From: Planctomycetota bacterium
Lineage (GTDB): Bacteria; Planctomycetota; UBA1135; JACQFD01
NCBI GenBank assembly: GCA_016792805.1
Contig: JAEUHX010000086.1
Coordinates: 1-43,373 of the forward strand
Direction of reading: 5' to 3'
DNA length: 43,373 nt
Each line of letters begins with the position of its first letter. Position 1 is the first letter of the stretch. The notes beneath the pieces are model-generated. The model was not told where the DNA came from. It made no database searches and saw nothing but the letters and a program-made list of their open reading frames with translations. A program made the translations under genes and the position numbers. Below, piece by piece: positions 1 through 8,007 of this stretch.

Positions 1-1
1 C

Positions 2-2134
2 TTCCAGTGGCGCAAGAATACGGTTCCGATCGGAGGCGCCACGGCCAGCTCGCTCTCGATCAACCCCGTCGTCGTGGGCGACGCCGGCAGCTATGACTGT
101 GTCGTTACCAATCCGTGCGGATCGGTCACGTCCACCGCCGCAACTCTCACCGTCTTCTCCGGCAATCCTGCCGTCACAACTCCCCCGGCGAACCTCGCGC
201 TCTGCATCACAGAGAGCGCTCTCTTCTCCGTCGTAGCGACCGACGCCCAAACGTATCAATGGCGCAAGGACGGCACCCCGATCTCGGGCGCGGACGCGGC
301 GAGCTACGCGATCCCATCCGTCGTGTTGGCGGACGCCGGTCAGTATGATTGCGTGATCACCAATCCCTGCGGCTCGACGACCTCCCCCGCCGCAACGTTG
401 CTTGTCACAGATGTCCTTTACGTCAACCACGCCGCAACGGGCTCCGGCACCGGCGTTTCGTGGGCCGATGCGATCACCGACCTCGAAACGGCGCTTACAA
501 AACCGTGCACCGGCGTTCAGGTCTGGGTTGCCACCGGCACCTATCGCCCCGACCAGGGAACCGGCAATCCCGCATTGAGTTTCACTCTTCCGAGCGGCAA
601 GGAAGTGTATGGCGGGTTCACGGGCACGGAGACGCTTCTCTCCCAGCGAAATCCGATCGCGAATCCCACCATTCTGAGCGGCGACATCGGCACCCTCGGC
701 GTCGATACCGATAATTCGCTCCACGTCGTCGATGCGAGCGGCGCCGACTCGAGCGGGCTCCTCGACGGATTCACCGTCCGTGCCGGGCGAGCCGGCGGCG
801 GAAGCGGCGGCGGAATCTTGATCTCCGGCGGCAGCCCGCGCATCGCCACTTGCACGCTCGAGGACAACCGAGGCGCCTCCGGTGCTGCCGCCTTCAGCTC
901 GACGGGCACACCGACTTTCGATCGTGTAACTTTCCGAAGCAATGCTGCGACCGGCTCCGGAGGCGCGTTCGCCAACGGGTCCGGCTCGCCCATTCTGCGC
1001 CGTTGCCGCTTCGAGTCGAATAGTGCACTCGACGGAGGCGCCGTGAGTGACTCCGGCTCTGCCGTGCTGGCTTCCTGCACCTTCCTCGGAAACCAAGCGA
1101 CGGGTGTCGGCGGAGCTCTCCGCATCCATCCGGGCGCAACAACACAGATCCACGGCTCCGTGCTGAGCGGCAACGCCGCTGGCAGCGGCGGCGCAGCCTC
1201 CAACAGCGGCTCGCTCGCGCTCACCACGTCGACGCTGAGTTCCAACTCGGCGACCGGCTCCGGAGGCGCCCTCCGCACCGCGGGCACCCTCACCGTCTCC
1301 AACACCATTCTGTGGGGCAACAGCGACGCGAGCGGCAGCGGCCAGTCGGCACAGATCTCCGTGGCGAGCGGCACCGTCTCGGTGAATTTCTGTGATGTTC
1401 AAGGGTGGACGGGAGCGCTCGGCGGCTCCGGCAACCTCGGCGTCGACCCGCAGCTCGCCGAACCGCTCGGACCCGACGGACTTGCCGGCACGGCTGACGA
1501 CGACGTGCGCACGCGCCCCTTCTCGCCGGTCAATGATGCTGGAAGCAATCTGTTGCTTCCGCTCGACGTGGCCGACCTCGACGGCGACTCCATCACCGCC
1601 GAGCCGATCCCGCTCGACGTGGCCGACCGCGCGCGTCGAGTCGATGCGGTCACCGTTGCCGACTCCGGCGCCGGATCCGCACCTTTTGTGGACATCGGCG
1701 CCCATGAGTTTTGCGACTGCGAGCCGCTTCCCTACGGCACCGGCACGCCCGGCTGCAACGGCCCACAGACGATGCGCGCGTTTGGCTCGCCGACGATCGG
1801 AAATGCCGGCTTCCAGCTCCGAAGCGACCGCTCGCCCGCCTCGACTCTCGGTCTCGGCATGGCCACCACATTTCCCGACGTGGCGGGCTCTGACCCGTTC
1901 ACCATCGGTGCGCTGCTCCACGTCGATCTGTTCTTCTCTCCGGAGATTTACACGCTCGACTTTTTCAGCGATCCCGCCGGACTCGGCATCGCTCCCGTCC
2001 CGCTCCCCAATGTTCCGGCGCTGATCGGAAGCGTCTACCACGCGCAGACGCTCTGGGCCTGGGGCACCTGTTCGCTTCCGCCCTTCGGCATCTCGACCTC
2101 GGGTGGATTGAGGTTCAAGATTCTCGGGCCGTAA
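2..2134 (+). CDS. Secreted Ig-like / right-handed beta-helix protein (5' truncated by window)
   Basis: The frame is open from the first bases of the window, so the true start lies upstream and about 710 C-terminal residues are visible. It begins inside one Ig-like domain (FQWRKN... then GSYDCVVTNPCGS), followed by a complete second Ig-like domain with the same W and C core (YQWRKDG, GQYDCVITNPCGS). Then comes a polymorphic right-handed beta-helix region, with a YVNHAATGSGTGVSW entry and about eight rungs of the type 'C.F..N.A..GGA'. The last ~130 residues form a separate domain starting YGTGTPGCNG, which resembles the C-terminal domain common on secreted planctomycete proteins (recalled, not searched). 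Probable cell-surface or extracellular protein; substrate unknown. It ends 11 bases before the convergent rhomboid gene. Confidence 0.85.
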   Translation, partial: FQWRKNTVPIGGATASSLSINPVVVGDAGSYDCVVTNPCGSVTSTAATLTVFSGNPAVTTPPANLALCITESALFSVVATDAQTYQWRKDGTPISGADAASYAIPSVVLADAGQYDCVITNPCGSTTSPAATLLVTDVLYVNHAATGSGTGVSWADAITDLETALTKPCTGVQVWVATGTYRPDQGTGNPALSFTLPSGKEVYGGFTGTETLLSQRNPIANPTILSGDIGTLGVDTDNSLHVVDASGADSSGLLDGFTVRAGRAGGGSGGGILISGGSPRIATCTLEDNRGASGAAAFSSTGTPTFDRVTFRSNAATGSGGAFANGSGSPILRRCRFESNSALDGGAVSDSGSAVLASCTFLGNQATGVGGALRIHPGATTQIHGSVLSGNAAGSGGAASNSGSLALTTSTLSSNSATGSGGALRTAGTLTVSNTILWGNSDASGSGQSAQISVASGTVSVNFCDVQGWTGALGGSGNLGVDPQLAEPLGPDGLAGTADDDVRTRPFSPVNDAGSNLLLPLDVADLDGDSITAEPIPLDVADRARRVDAVTVADSGAGSAPFVDIGAHEFCDCEPLPYGTGTPGCNGPQTMRAFGSPTIGNAGFQLRSDRSPASTLGLGMATTFPDVAGSDPFTIGALLHVDLFFSPEIYTLDFFSDPAGLGIAPVPLPNVPALIGSVYHAQTLWAWGTCSLPPFGISTSGGLRFKILGP

Positions 2135-2145
2135 CCCCCCGAGTC

Positions 2146-3393
2146 TTACTCTTTCCGAATCGAGCCGGCGACGCGGTCAAAGACGGGGCGCCACAGCGCC
2201 TCGTCGAAACTCCGCGAAATTTTGAAGATCACAATCACGCACAGAGCCGCGTCGACCCGCCTCACGTGATAGCGTGTCCGCGTCGGAGAGGTCGCCGACG
2301 GCGGCTCCCCTTCTGCGCTCGTCTCGGCGGCAGACTGTGCTTTCTCCGGCGCAGGCCGTCCGGCGAGGCGCGCGAGCATCCGGTCGGGCGGCTCGTCGGA
2401 GTTCGCCGCCTGCACCATCAGCCGGGCGCCGTCGGGTCCGCGCACCTCGAGTTCCGTGGGTGAAGAGCGCAATGTCCACTCTTTGGGAACATCGATGCTC
2501 CAGCCGGCCGCCCCAATTTCGCGCAGCGACACCGTCGCGAGCGGCACCTCGGTCCAGGCACCCTTCTCCTCGATGATGGCGGGGTCTTTCCTCGGCTCCG
2601 CCGGCCGCTCCTCTTCGGTAGTTGTCACAAAATCGGGCATCCTCGGCATCGCGAGCTTCGTCTTCCCGTACAGAAGATTGAGGCCGAAGCAGATCGGCAC
2701 GAGGCCGAGCAGCCCCCAAGCGAGCCCGGAGATCCCCGCGCCAACGGCGCGCATCTGTGCATTCTTCGGAATCACGAGCCACGAGAGCGCGAAGCCCGCC
2801 AGGAACCCGCCGGCATGCCCCAGGAATGAAATTCCCGGAAGCAAACTCAGCACAATTCCGGTGATTAAGAATTCGAGGAACTGCCGGCGAAGAGCTTGCC
2901 CGAGGAGCCCGCCCGCGCGAATCGCATAGACGAGCCCAACGCCAATCAGCCCATAGATCGCTCCGCTCGCGCCAGCCACGGGCGAAGGGCCAAGGAGGCA
3001 AGCGAGGGAGCCGCCGATCGCCGACAACATATAGAGTGCCAGGAACCGCGCCGACCCGATGGCGCGCTCCAAGAATCGCCCCAGATTCCAAAGGGAGAGC
3101 ATGTTAAAGGCGATGTGCATCAATCCGTAATGGAAGAATGTACAAGTAATGAGTCGCCACACATGCCCCTGCTCAAGAACGTACACGCGCGACATCACTC
3201 CAAGCATTCGCTGAGCTTCGCGGCTTGGCCCCAGCATGTCGAAAAGACCGCCGCCCGTGCGGCTGGTCTCGCCGGTGATCCAAACCTCAAAGCCGAAGAC
3301 CACAACATTTGCAAGAATCAGCAGATGGGTGATCCAGCCCTCGAGAAAGCCGCGCGGGCGCGGCGGCGCGAGGGGATCATCGTCGTCGATCAT
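2146..3393 (-). CDS. Rhomboid family intramembrane serine protease
   Basis: 415 residues. The N-terminal ~250 residues are a multi-pass membrane domain with the rhomboid catalytic signature: GASGAIYG around Ser143 (nucleophile), GHAGGFLAG around His193 (general base), and the HxxxN pair His93/Asn97 in the second transmembrane segment that forms the oxyanion hole. Rhomboids cleave transmembrane substrates inside the bilayer. After about residue 235 comes a soluble tail of ~170 residues with a Pro/Glu-rich linker and a compact C-terminal domain (GWSIDVPKEW... to the end) that I do not recognise. It could be a substrate-recognition domain; that is inference. The ATG start is 57 bases from the divergent gene at 3450. 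Convergent with the beta-helix gene, 11 bases between stops. Confidence 0.9.
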   Translation of the reverse strand: MIDDDDPLAPPRPRGFLEGWITHLLILANVVVFGFEVWITGETSRTGGGLFDMLGPSREAQRMLGVMSRVYVLEQGHVWRLITCTFFHYGLMHIAFNMLSLWNLGRFLERAIGSARFLALYMLSAIGGSLACLLGPSPVAGASGAIYGLIGVGLVYAIRAGGLLGQALRRQFLEFLITGIVLSLLPGISFLGHAGGFLAGFALSWLVIPKNAQMRAVGAGISGLAWGLLGLVPICFGLNLLYGKTKLAMPRMPDFVTTTEEERPAEPRKDPAIIEEKGAWTEVPLATVSLREIGAAGWSIDVPKEWTLRSSPTELEVRGPDGARLMVQAANSDEPPDRMLARLAGRPAPEKAQSAAETSAEGEPPSATSPTRTRYHVRRVDAALCVIVIFKISRSFDEALWRPVFDRVAGSIRKE

Positions 3394-3449
3394 GGGAGGA
3401 AGGTTCTATCGCGATTGCGCTTGGCCGTCGGCGAGCCGATGCTGCGCGC

Positions 3450-4451
3450 GTGCGATTCGAGTATGTGCCTTTCGGCTCGCGCCCCGGGTACGACCCCGCC
3501 GTCGCCGTGGGGTGCGATGGGTTGCCACCCGCGCGCGTGCGCCTCTCGCACTGGCCGGGCGCCGGCACCCCTCCCGAGCTTCGACGCGATCTGTCGACGG
3601 GGATCGCCCTGGCCTTTGCGCGGCTCGGCTCTGCGGAGCACGCGGCGCAATTCGGCCGCCTCGAGGTAGTGTCGAATGATCACTTCGATACGGACGGCCT
3701 CCTCGCGATCTTTGCGGTGTTGAATCCCAGAGAGGCTCTGGCGCGCGAGGAAGCCATGCTCGCCGCGGCCGCCGCAGGCGACTTCTGGCTCGCCCCGACG
3801 CCGCGGGCGTTGCGCGTCGATCTCGTGGTGTCGAGCTACACCGACGCGCTCCGCTCGCCGCTCCGAGAGGCTGCGAAGACGGCCTCACCCGTGGAGATGG
3901 AGACGCTCGCCTTCGCCGATCTCTTGCAGAAGGTTCCACAGCTGCTCGACGAGCCGATGGCTCTCGGGGCGCTCGTCGAAGATCAAGTATCCCAATGCGA
4001 AACCGACCTTGCTGAGCTCCGATCCGGCAAGTTCACGATTCGGCGCGTTCCCGATCTCGACCTCACCATTGTGCGCGCATCGCGTCCGCTCGACCCGCGC
4101 GCGGTGAATGAGGTCGCGCAAACCGACCGCATCCTGGAGCTCCGCCCGGGCGACCTCGGAACGTATGCCACCCTGCGCTGGAGCTCGATGTCGTGGTTCG
4201 AGACGACGCGCAACCGGCGCCTGCCGCGGCCGTCGCTGACGGGCATTGCGTCATTTTTGTTGGAATCCGAGAAGGGCTCCGGCGAATGGCTCGTGCGCGA
4301 GGAGGATAGCCCCTTCCCCGCCGTGGTCTTCGGCGTCCATGGCGGAGATCACTCCGTCCGATCTGTGCCTTTCGCCGAGCGGCCGTCATCCCAATCCCCC
4401 GAGGATCTTGAGCGCACCGTGCTGAGCGCGCTGCGGAGCCCGCTCCCGTGA
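3450..4451 (+). CDS. Conserved-looking protein of unknown function (NDHFDTDG motif)
   Basis: 333 residues, GTG start, no signal peptide or membrane segment. I do not recognise the family with confidence; it may belong to one of the planctomycete/actinobacterial DUF families (DUF6687 is a guess). The most striking part is around residues 74-92, VSNDHFDTDGLLAIFAVLNP. An acidic/His cluster of this kind could bind metal, but nothing else supports an enzymatic role. The C-terminal half includes GDLGTYATLRWSSMSWFETT and GGDHSVRSVPFAERPS. The stop codon overlaps the next start in GTGA (4448-4451), so it is probably co-translated with the following lipoprotein. Confidence 0.75.
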   Translation: MRFEYVPFGSRPGYDPAVAVGCDGLPPARVRLSHWPGAGTPPELRRDLSTGIALAFARLGSAEHAAQFGRLEVVSNDHFDTDGLLAIFAVLNPREALAREEAMLAAAAAGDFWLAPTPRALRVDLVVSSYTDALRSPLREAAKTASPVEMETLAFADLLQKVPQLLDEPMALGALVEDQVSQCETDLAELRSGKFTIRRVPDLDLTIVRASRPLDPRAVNEVAQTDRILELRPGDLGTYATLRWSSMSWFETTRNRRLPRPSLTGIASFLLESEKGSGEWLVREEDSPFPAVVFGVHGGDHSVRSVPFAERPSSQSPEDLERTVLSALRSPLP

Positions 4452-5431
4452 GACGCATCCTGCTCGCGCCCGCTCTCACGCTGTCGGGCTGCGCGTCCCC
4501 TGGCGGCGTCGCGAGCGGGCTCGCTGAGGCGCTGCTGCTCCCCGAGCGCGAAATTGTTACTGGCCTCGCGCGCCTCGACGACACACCACAAAAGTCGGGC
4601 GCATGGCTCGCGTTTACTTCGGCGCCGGGCTCGCGAACGATCGTGCTCCGTTCCGAAGATGGCCGCAAGTGGGAGCGGCTCTCGATCCTCGACCGCGCCG
4701 GAATTGTGTACGGCGTACGCTTCGTCGACGCCGATCGCGGATTCGTGCTCCACGGCGCCACGTCCGGAGCCGTGCTCTTCGCGACCGCCGACGGCGGACG
4801 GAGCTGGTCGGAGTCGATGCGCATGCCTGGGCGATATGTGCGATTGGCGGCCGAGGGCGAGCATCTATGGATTCTCGGCTCCAACGGCGAAGGCCGCGCA
4901 AGCGCGCTTCGCACGGCCGACGGCAAGGAAGCGCGGGAGATCGCACAATTCGAAGGGCTCGCACCGGCGCTCTTCGCCGACACCGCGCGCTTTCGTGATC
5001 GACGCTTCTTTGCGGGCGGCTCCGGCGGGCTCGGCGTTCTGTATGTTTCCGAACGCGAGGGCGCGCTCCGGCGCGTCGACGTCGGCGAGATCCCCAATCT
5101 GGTCTCGATCGCTTTCGACGACGCGGGACACGGCCTCGCGGTGGGCGCGCGCGGGGAGGTGCTGCGCACGCTCGACGGCGGCGCGAGCTGGGCGCCGGCG
5201 CTCTCCGGCACCGACCGCGATCTCGCGGGGGTGGCCTTCGTCAGGCCGGGGCGCGCCTATGTTTGCGGGCGCGACGGCATGGCGCTGCGCACGGCTGATT
5301 CCGGCGCCCATTTCGAGCGCGTGGAGCTTTCTCGGCGGGAGGATCTCTTCGGCCTCGCGCGCGTTGCGGGCTCCCCCGGCGTCTTCGCCTTGGGCGGCCG
5401 CGGCTGGATCCCCTTCTTCGGCGGCGAGTAG
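4448..5431 (+). CDS. BNR/Ycf48-like beta-propeller lipoprotein
   Basis: 327 residues, GTG start overlapping the upstream stop. The N-terminus is a short lipoprotein signal with a lipobox-like LSGC about 15 residues in, so membrane anchoring through a lipidated Cys is likely. The body carries BNR / photosystem-II-assembly-factor-like propeller blades, seen as repeated 'T.DGG.SW' asp-box motifs: TADGGRSW, TLDGGASW, TADSGAHF, with LRSEDGRKW at the first blade. Such proteins are usually extracytoplasmic beta-propellers; the Ycf48 name does not imply photosynthesis here. Function unknown. It is followed 23 bases later by the HDOD gene on the same strand, so these three genes may form one transcript. 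Confidence 0.8.
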   Translation: MRRILLAPALTLSGCASPGGVASGLAEALLLPEREIVTGLARLDDTPQKSGAWLAFTSAPGSRTIVLRSEDGRKWERLSILDRAGIVYGVRFVDADRGFVLHGATSGAVLFATADGGRSWSESMRMPGRYVRLAAEGEHLWILGSNGEGRASALRTADGKEAREIAQFEGLAPALFADTARFRDRRFFAGGSGGLGVLYVSEREGALRRVDVGEIPNLVSIAFDDAGHGLAVGARGEVLRTLDGGASWAPALSGTDRDLAGVAFVRPGRAYVCGRDGMALRTADSGAHFERVELSRREDLFGLARVAGSPGVFALGGRGWIPFFGGE

Positions 5432-5454
5432 CGCCTTCAGCAGGACGTGGCCGG

Positions 5455-6327
5455 ATGGCCGAAAAGGGGCCCGTGGCGAATCCGTGGCCGACTCCGCAGC
5501 AGCGCGTCCAGGCGCGCATCGATGAGCTTCCGGTGTTCCCGGCCGTCGCCGTGCGCGTGCTCGGCGTGCTGAAGCAGGCGGACCACGACGTGTGCGACGT
5601 GGCGCGCTGCGTCGAGCTCGATCCGGCGCTCGCCGTGCGTGTGCTGGCTCTCGCCAATAGTGCACTTTTCTCGCCGAAGCGGCCGATTCGCACCATTGCA
5701 CACGCAACTCTTTACATTGGTGAGCGTGCACTTTTCGGTGCCGTGCTGGCGGCCGCCGCGGAGCGGTTCTTTCACGCAAAGCCGCTTCCCACGACGGCCA
5801 ATGAAGCGACGCTCTGGGAGCATTCGCTCGCCGTCTCGTCGATCGCGCGCAAGCTGGCGCAGCGGGTCGGACTCGACGGCGACCGCGCCATGGCGCTCGG
5901 CATCCTCCACGACGTCGGCTTATTGTATCTCCGCACAGAAACGCAAGCGCTGCAGGAGGAGATCGAGGCGGCGCGCTCGGCGGGCCTCTCGCGCCGCGAG
6001 GCCGAGCTTGCAACATTTGGCGCCGACCACGCGCTGCTCGGCGGCGCGCTGCTGGCCGCCTTCGGCTTGCCGGAAGACTTGGCTAACGGCGTGACCACCC
6101 ATCACGAAGTGGTCGAGGACGCGCCGGCGTCAGAGGAAGATTGTGTGCATCTGGCCGACAAGATCGCCGCCGCGGCAGGGCTGCTGCCCGACGAAGAGGT
6201 GCCGCCCGAGGAGGCCTCGCCGCTCCTGCTCTCGCGCCTCGCCGTCGACGTGATCACGCTCGAGGAGCTGGTGAAGGAAGCGCCGGCCGACCTCGCCGCA
6301 ATGCAACAACAGCTCGGCGTGGCGTAA
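5455..6327 (+). CDS. HDOD domain signalling protein
   Basis: 290 residues, ATG start. The HDOD fold spans most of the protein: LPVFPAVAVRVLGVL at the start, VELDPALAVRVLALANSALFS (the typical 'D..L...iL.laNSa.f' motif), IRTIAHATLYIGERAL, the His-Asp motif ALGILHDVGLLYL, and DHALLGGALLAAFGLPEDLANGVTTHHE. HDOD proteins are related to HD phosphohydrolases but usually lack the full catalytic set and work in signal transduction, often with cyclic nucleotides or kinases. The acidic C-terminus has no further domain that I recognise. Convergent with the next minus-strand gene (18 bases between stops). A second HDOD gene lies at 37805-38884. Confidence 0.88.
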   Translation: MAEKGPVANPWPTPQQRVQARIDELPVFPAVAVRVLGVLKQADHDVCDVARCVELDPALAVRVLALANSALFSPKRPIRTIAHATLYIGERALFGAVLAAAAERFFHAKPLPTTANEATLWEHSLAVSSIARKLAQRVGLDGDRAMALGILHDVGLLYLRTETQALQEEIEAARSAGLSRREAELATFGADHALLGGALLAAFGLPEDLANGVTTHHEVVEDAPASEEDCVHLADKIAAAAGLLPDEEVPPEEASPLLLSRLAVDVITLEELVKEAPADLAAMQQQLGVA

Positions 6328-6345
6328 GGCGCGAGAGAAGTAGCT

Positions 6346-8007
6346 TTATAGATTCGGGACGTTGTGCCAATCCCACCCGCGGGCGCCGGTGCGGTCGAGG
6401 ATGGAGGCCGTGAACCCAGCGTTTGCGGCACCGTGGAGCTCCGAGAGATCGAACCCGAGGCTCATCATGGTGCCATCGGTATTGGTGCGCACCGACTGAA
6501 GTAGCGGAATCAGCGCCGGGAGCGCGTCGAACTCCGCTCCCGACGGGTCGTCCATGAGGATCTGTAGCGTCGAGAAGTCGAGCCCTTGGACAGGGTGCAT
6601 GACGCCGTCTGGATCGTTTAAATCGACGCCGAGGCGAAGCCCCTGCCCGGAAGCGTTCCGCTCGATTCGAACATAAACCTTCGGCCCTCCGGGGCGCGAC
6701 GTGGCATCGAAGGGGTTGTACCCAAAGCGCACTTCTGTAGCATTGGCGATGCCATCATGGTCCGCATCCCCAGCGGGATCGACCACCGTGGCCAGCGTGT
6801 GGCCTGTGGGATCGCCCTGGCCAAAGGCGGGAGACGTGAAGAAGTTATGAAGTCGGATCTTGGATAGCTGGCCGGTTACCAAGGAGAATTTGATCAGCAT
6901 CCGCTGTGGTCCGAAGCCACCCATTGCTAGGCCATAGATCTCCTCGCCGCTCGGGCCAATCGCAAACTCATACACGTTGAAGGGATGCTCGCCGAGGGTC
7001 CACTCACGGAGGAACGAACCCGTCGCGAGGTCGACGCGCACCAATTTATTGTGAGTACCGATTGTGGGATCTTTGAATGCCAGTGCGGTTCCCGCCATCT
7101 CAACTCGGAGGTGCCAAAGCCTACTTGCGAGGTGCGGGGCGAACGCCCTCAGGCTTGAGCCGTCGAACCAGCCGAGCGCAGAAGGGAACTCCGGTAGGGC
7201 TGGAGGCGGAACCGGAATGTAGCCTCCCAACAATGCAACAACTCCTCCGCTCGGATGCGGCTCCAGTCGATCCAGCCCCGCACCGATGGTGCTTCCAGGA
7301 ATTGTTGGAAACTCGAAGGAAGCATCCACCGATCCGTTGTCGGGCTTCACTCGATTGATTCGACCAAGGCGGAAGCCAGTGAATGCTGTCTGCCCTCCAA
7401 GCCAAGCCCCACCAAATCGATCTGGGACGAATCGCCAAGGTGAAGAGTACGCGATCCCAGTATTGACTGCCGAATTGCTCCAGAGGATCGCTCCCGTATT
7501 TGAGAGGCGGTACGCAGGACCCAAAGCCGGCGAGCTGATTGCTCGCGACCATGCGAGCACTCCACCTCCCGAAGTAGCAGCTACAGATTGAGCCATATGA
7601 CTCAGTTTTGTGCCCCCGAGGACCTCTCCGCTTGATGAGAGCCTATAGATGCTGGCGCCGATCACAATCGGGTTCGAATTCGGCACAACATATTCGGAGT
7701 CGCACCAAATCTGACCAAGCGGGTCGACCGAAATAGTCGAATCCGCCATTGAAAACGGGCTCGACTCTTGCCCGAGGCTCGTGCTCCCAATCAATCTTAG
7801 CTTTCGGCTGAATCGCGCAACAATCCCTGGAAAGGGTGGCTGCTGTCCCGGCAACTTGTATCCAACTCCTACGAGTACCTGGTCACTCACGGTCGAGGCA
7901 GGAGCTGGAACTGTGGACTGGGAGAGTCCACTCCCGCAGAGGGCCAGAATTGAAGGAGAAATACGTGCGAACCAGCGGGCCGTGCAACGAGCTAGCGCGG
8001 GTATCAT
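6346..8007 (-). CDS. Secreted propeller-like protein with thrombospondin-type-3 Ca-binding motif
   Basis: 553 residues from the ATG at 8007. The frame is open further upstream, but that extension lies inside the preceding gene. The 8007 start gives a plausible signal peptide (MIPALARC..., FARISPSILALCGSGLSQS) and an ATGA overlap with the upstream stop at 8004-8007, which decides the start. The body has repeated short strand-turn segments (SVDPLGQIWCDSEYV, PDRFGGAWLGGQ, IGPSGEEIYGLAMG), suggesting a beta-propeller. Near the C-terminus DPAGDADHDGIANATE is a thrombospondin-type-3-like calcium loop. Likely exported together with the FG-GAP protein encoded just upstream. No specific substrate can be named. 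Confidence 0.75.
   Translation of the reverse strand: MIPALARCTARWFARISPSILALCGSGLSQSTVPAPASTVSDQVLVGVGYKLPGQQPPFPGIVARFSRKLRLIGSTSLGQESSPFSMADSTISVDPLGQIWCDSEYVVPNSNPIVIGASIYRLSSSGEVLGGTKLSHMAQSVAATSGGGVLAWSRAISSPALGPAYRLSNTGAILWSNSAVNTGIAYSSPWRFVPDRFGGAWLGGQTAFTGFRLGRINRVKPDNGSVDASFEFPTIPGSTIGAGLDRLEPHPSGGVVALLGGYIPVPPPALPEFPSALGWFDGSSLRAFAPHLASRLWHLRVEMAGTALAFKDPTIGTHNKLVRVDLATGSFLREWTLGEHPFNVYEFAIGPSGEEIYGLAMGGFGPQRMLIKFSLVTGQLSKIRLHNFFTSPAFGQGDPTGHTLATVVDPAGDADHDGIANATEVRFGYNPFDATSRPGGPKVYVRIERNASGQGLRLGVDLNDPDGVMHPVQGLDFSTLQILMDDPSGAEFDALPALIPLLQSVRTNTDGTMMSLGFDLSELHGAANAGFTASILDRTGARGWDWHNVPNL

Noticed and set aside
541..1374. Large minus-strand open frame opposite the beta-helix gene
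   Set aside because: A shadow of the plus-strand gene caused by high G+C codon bias; its composition is Pro/Ala/Arg-rich and it has no domain.
7660..7700. tRNA T-arm-like GGGTTCGAATT
   Set aside because: It lies inside a coding region and no matching acceptor, D or anticodon arms can be formed around it.
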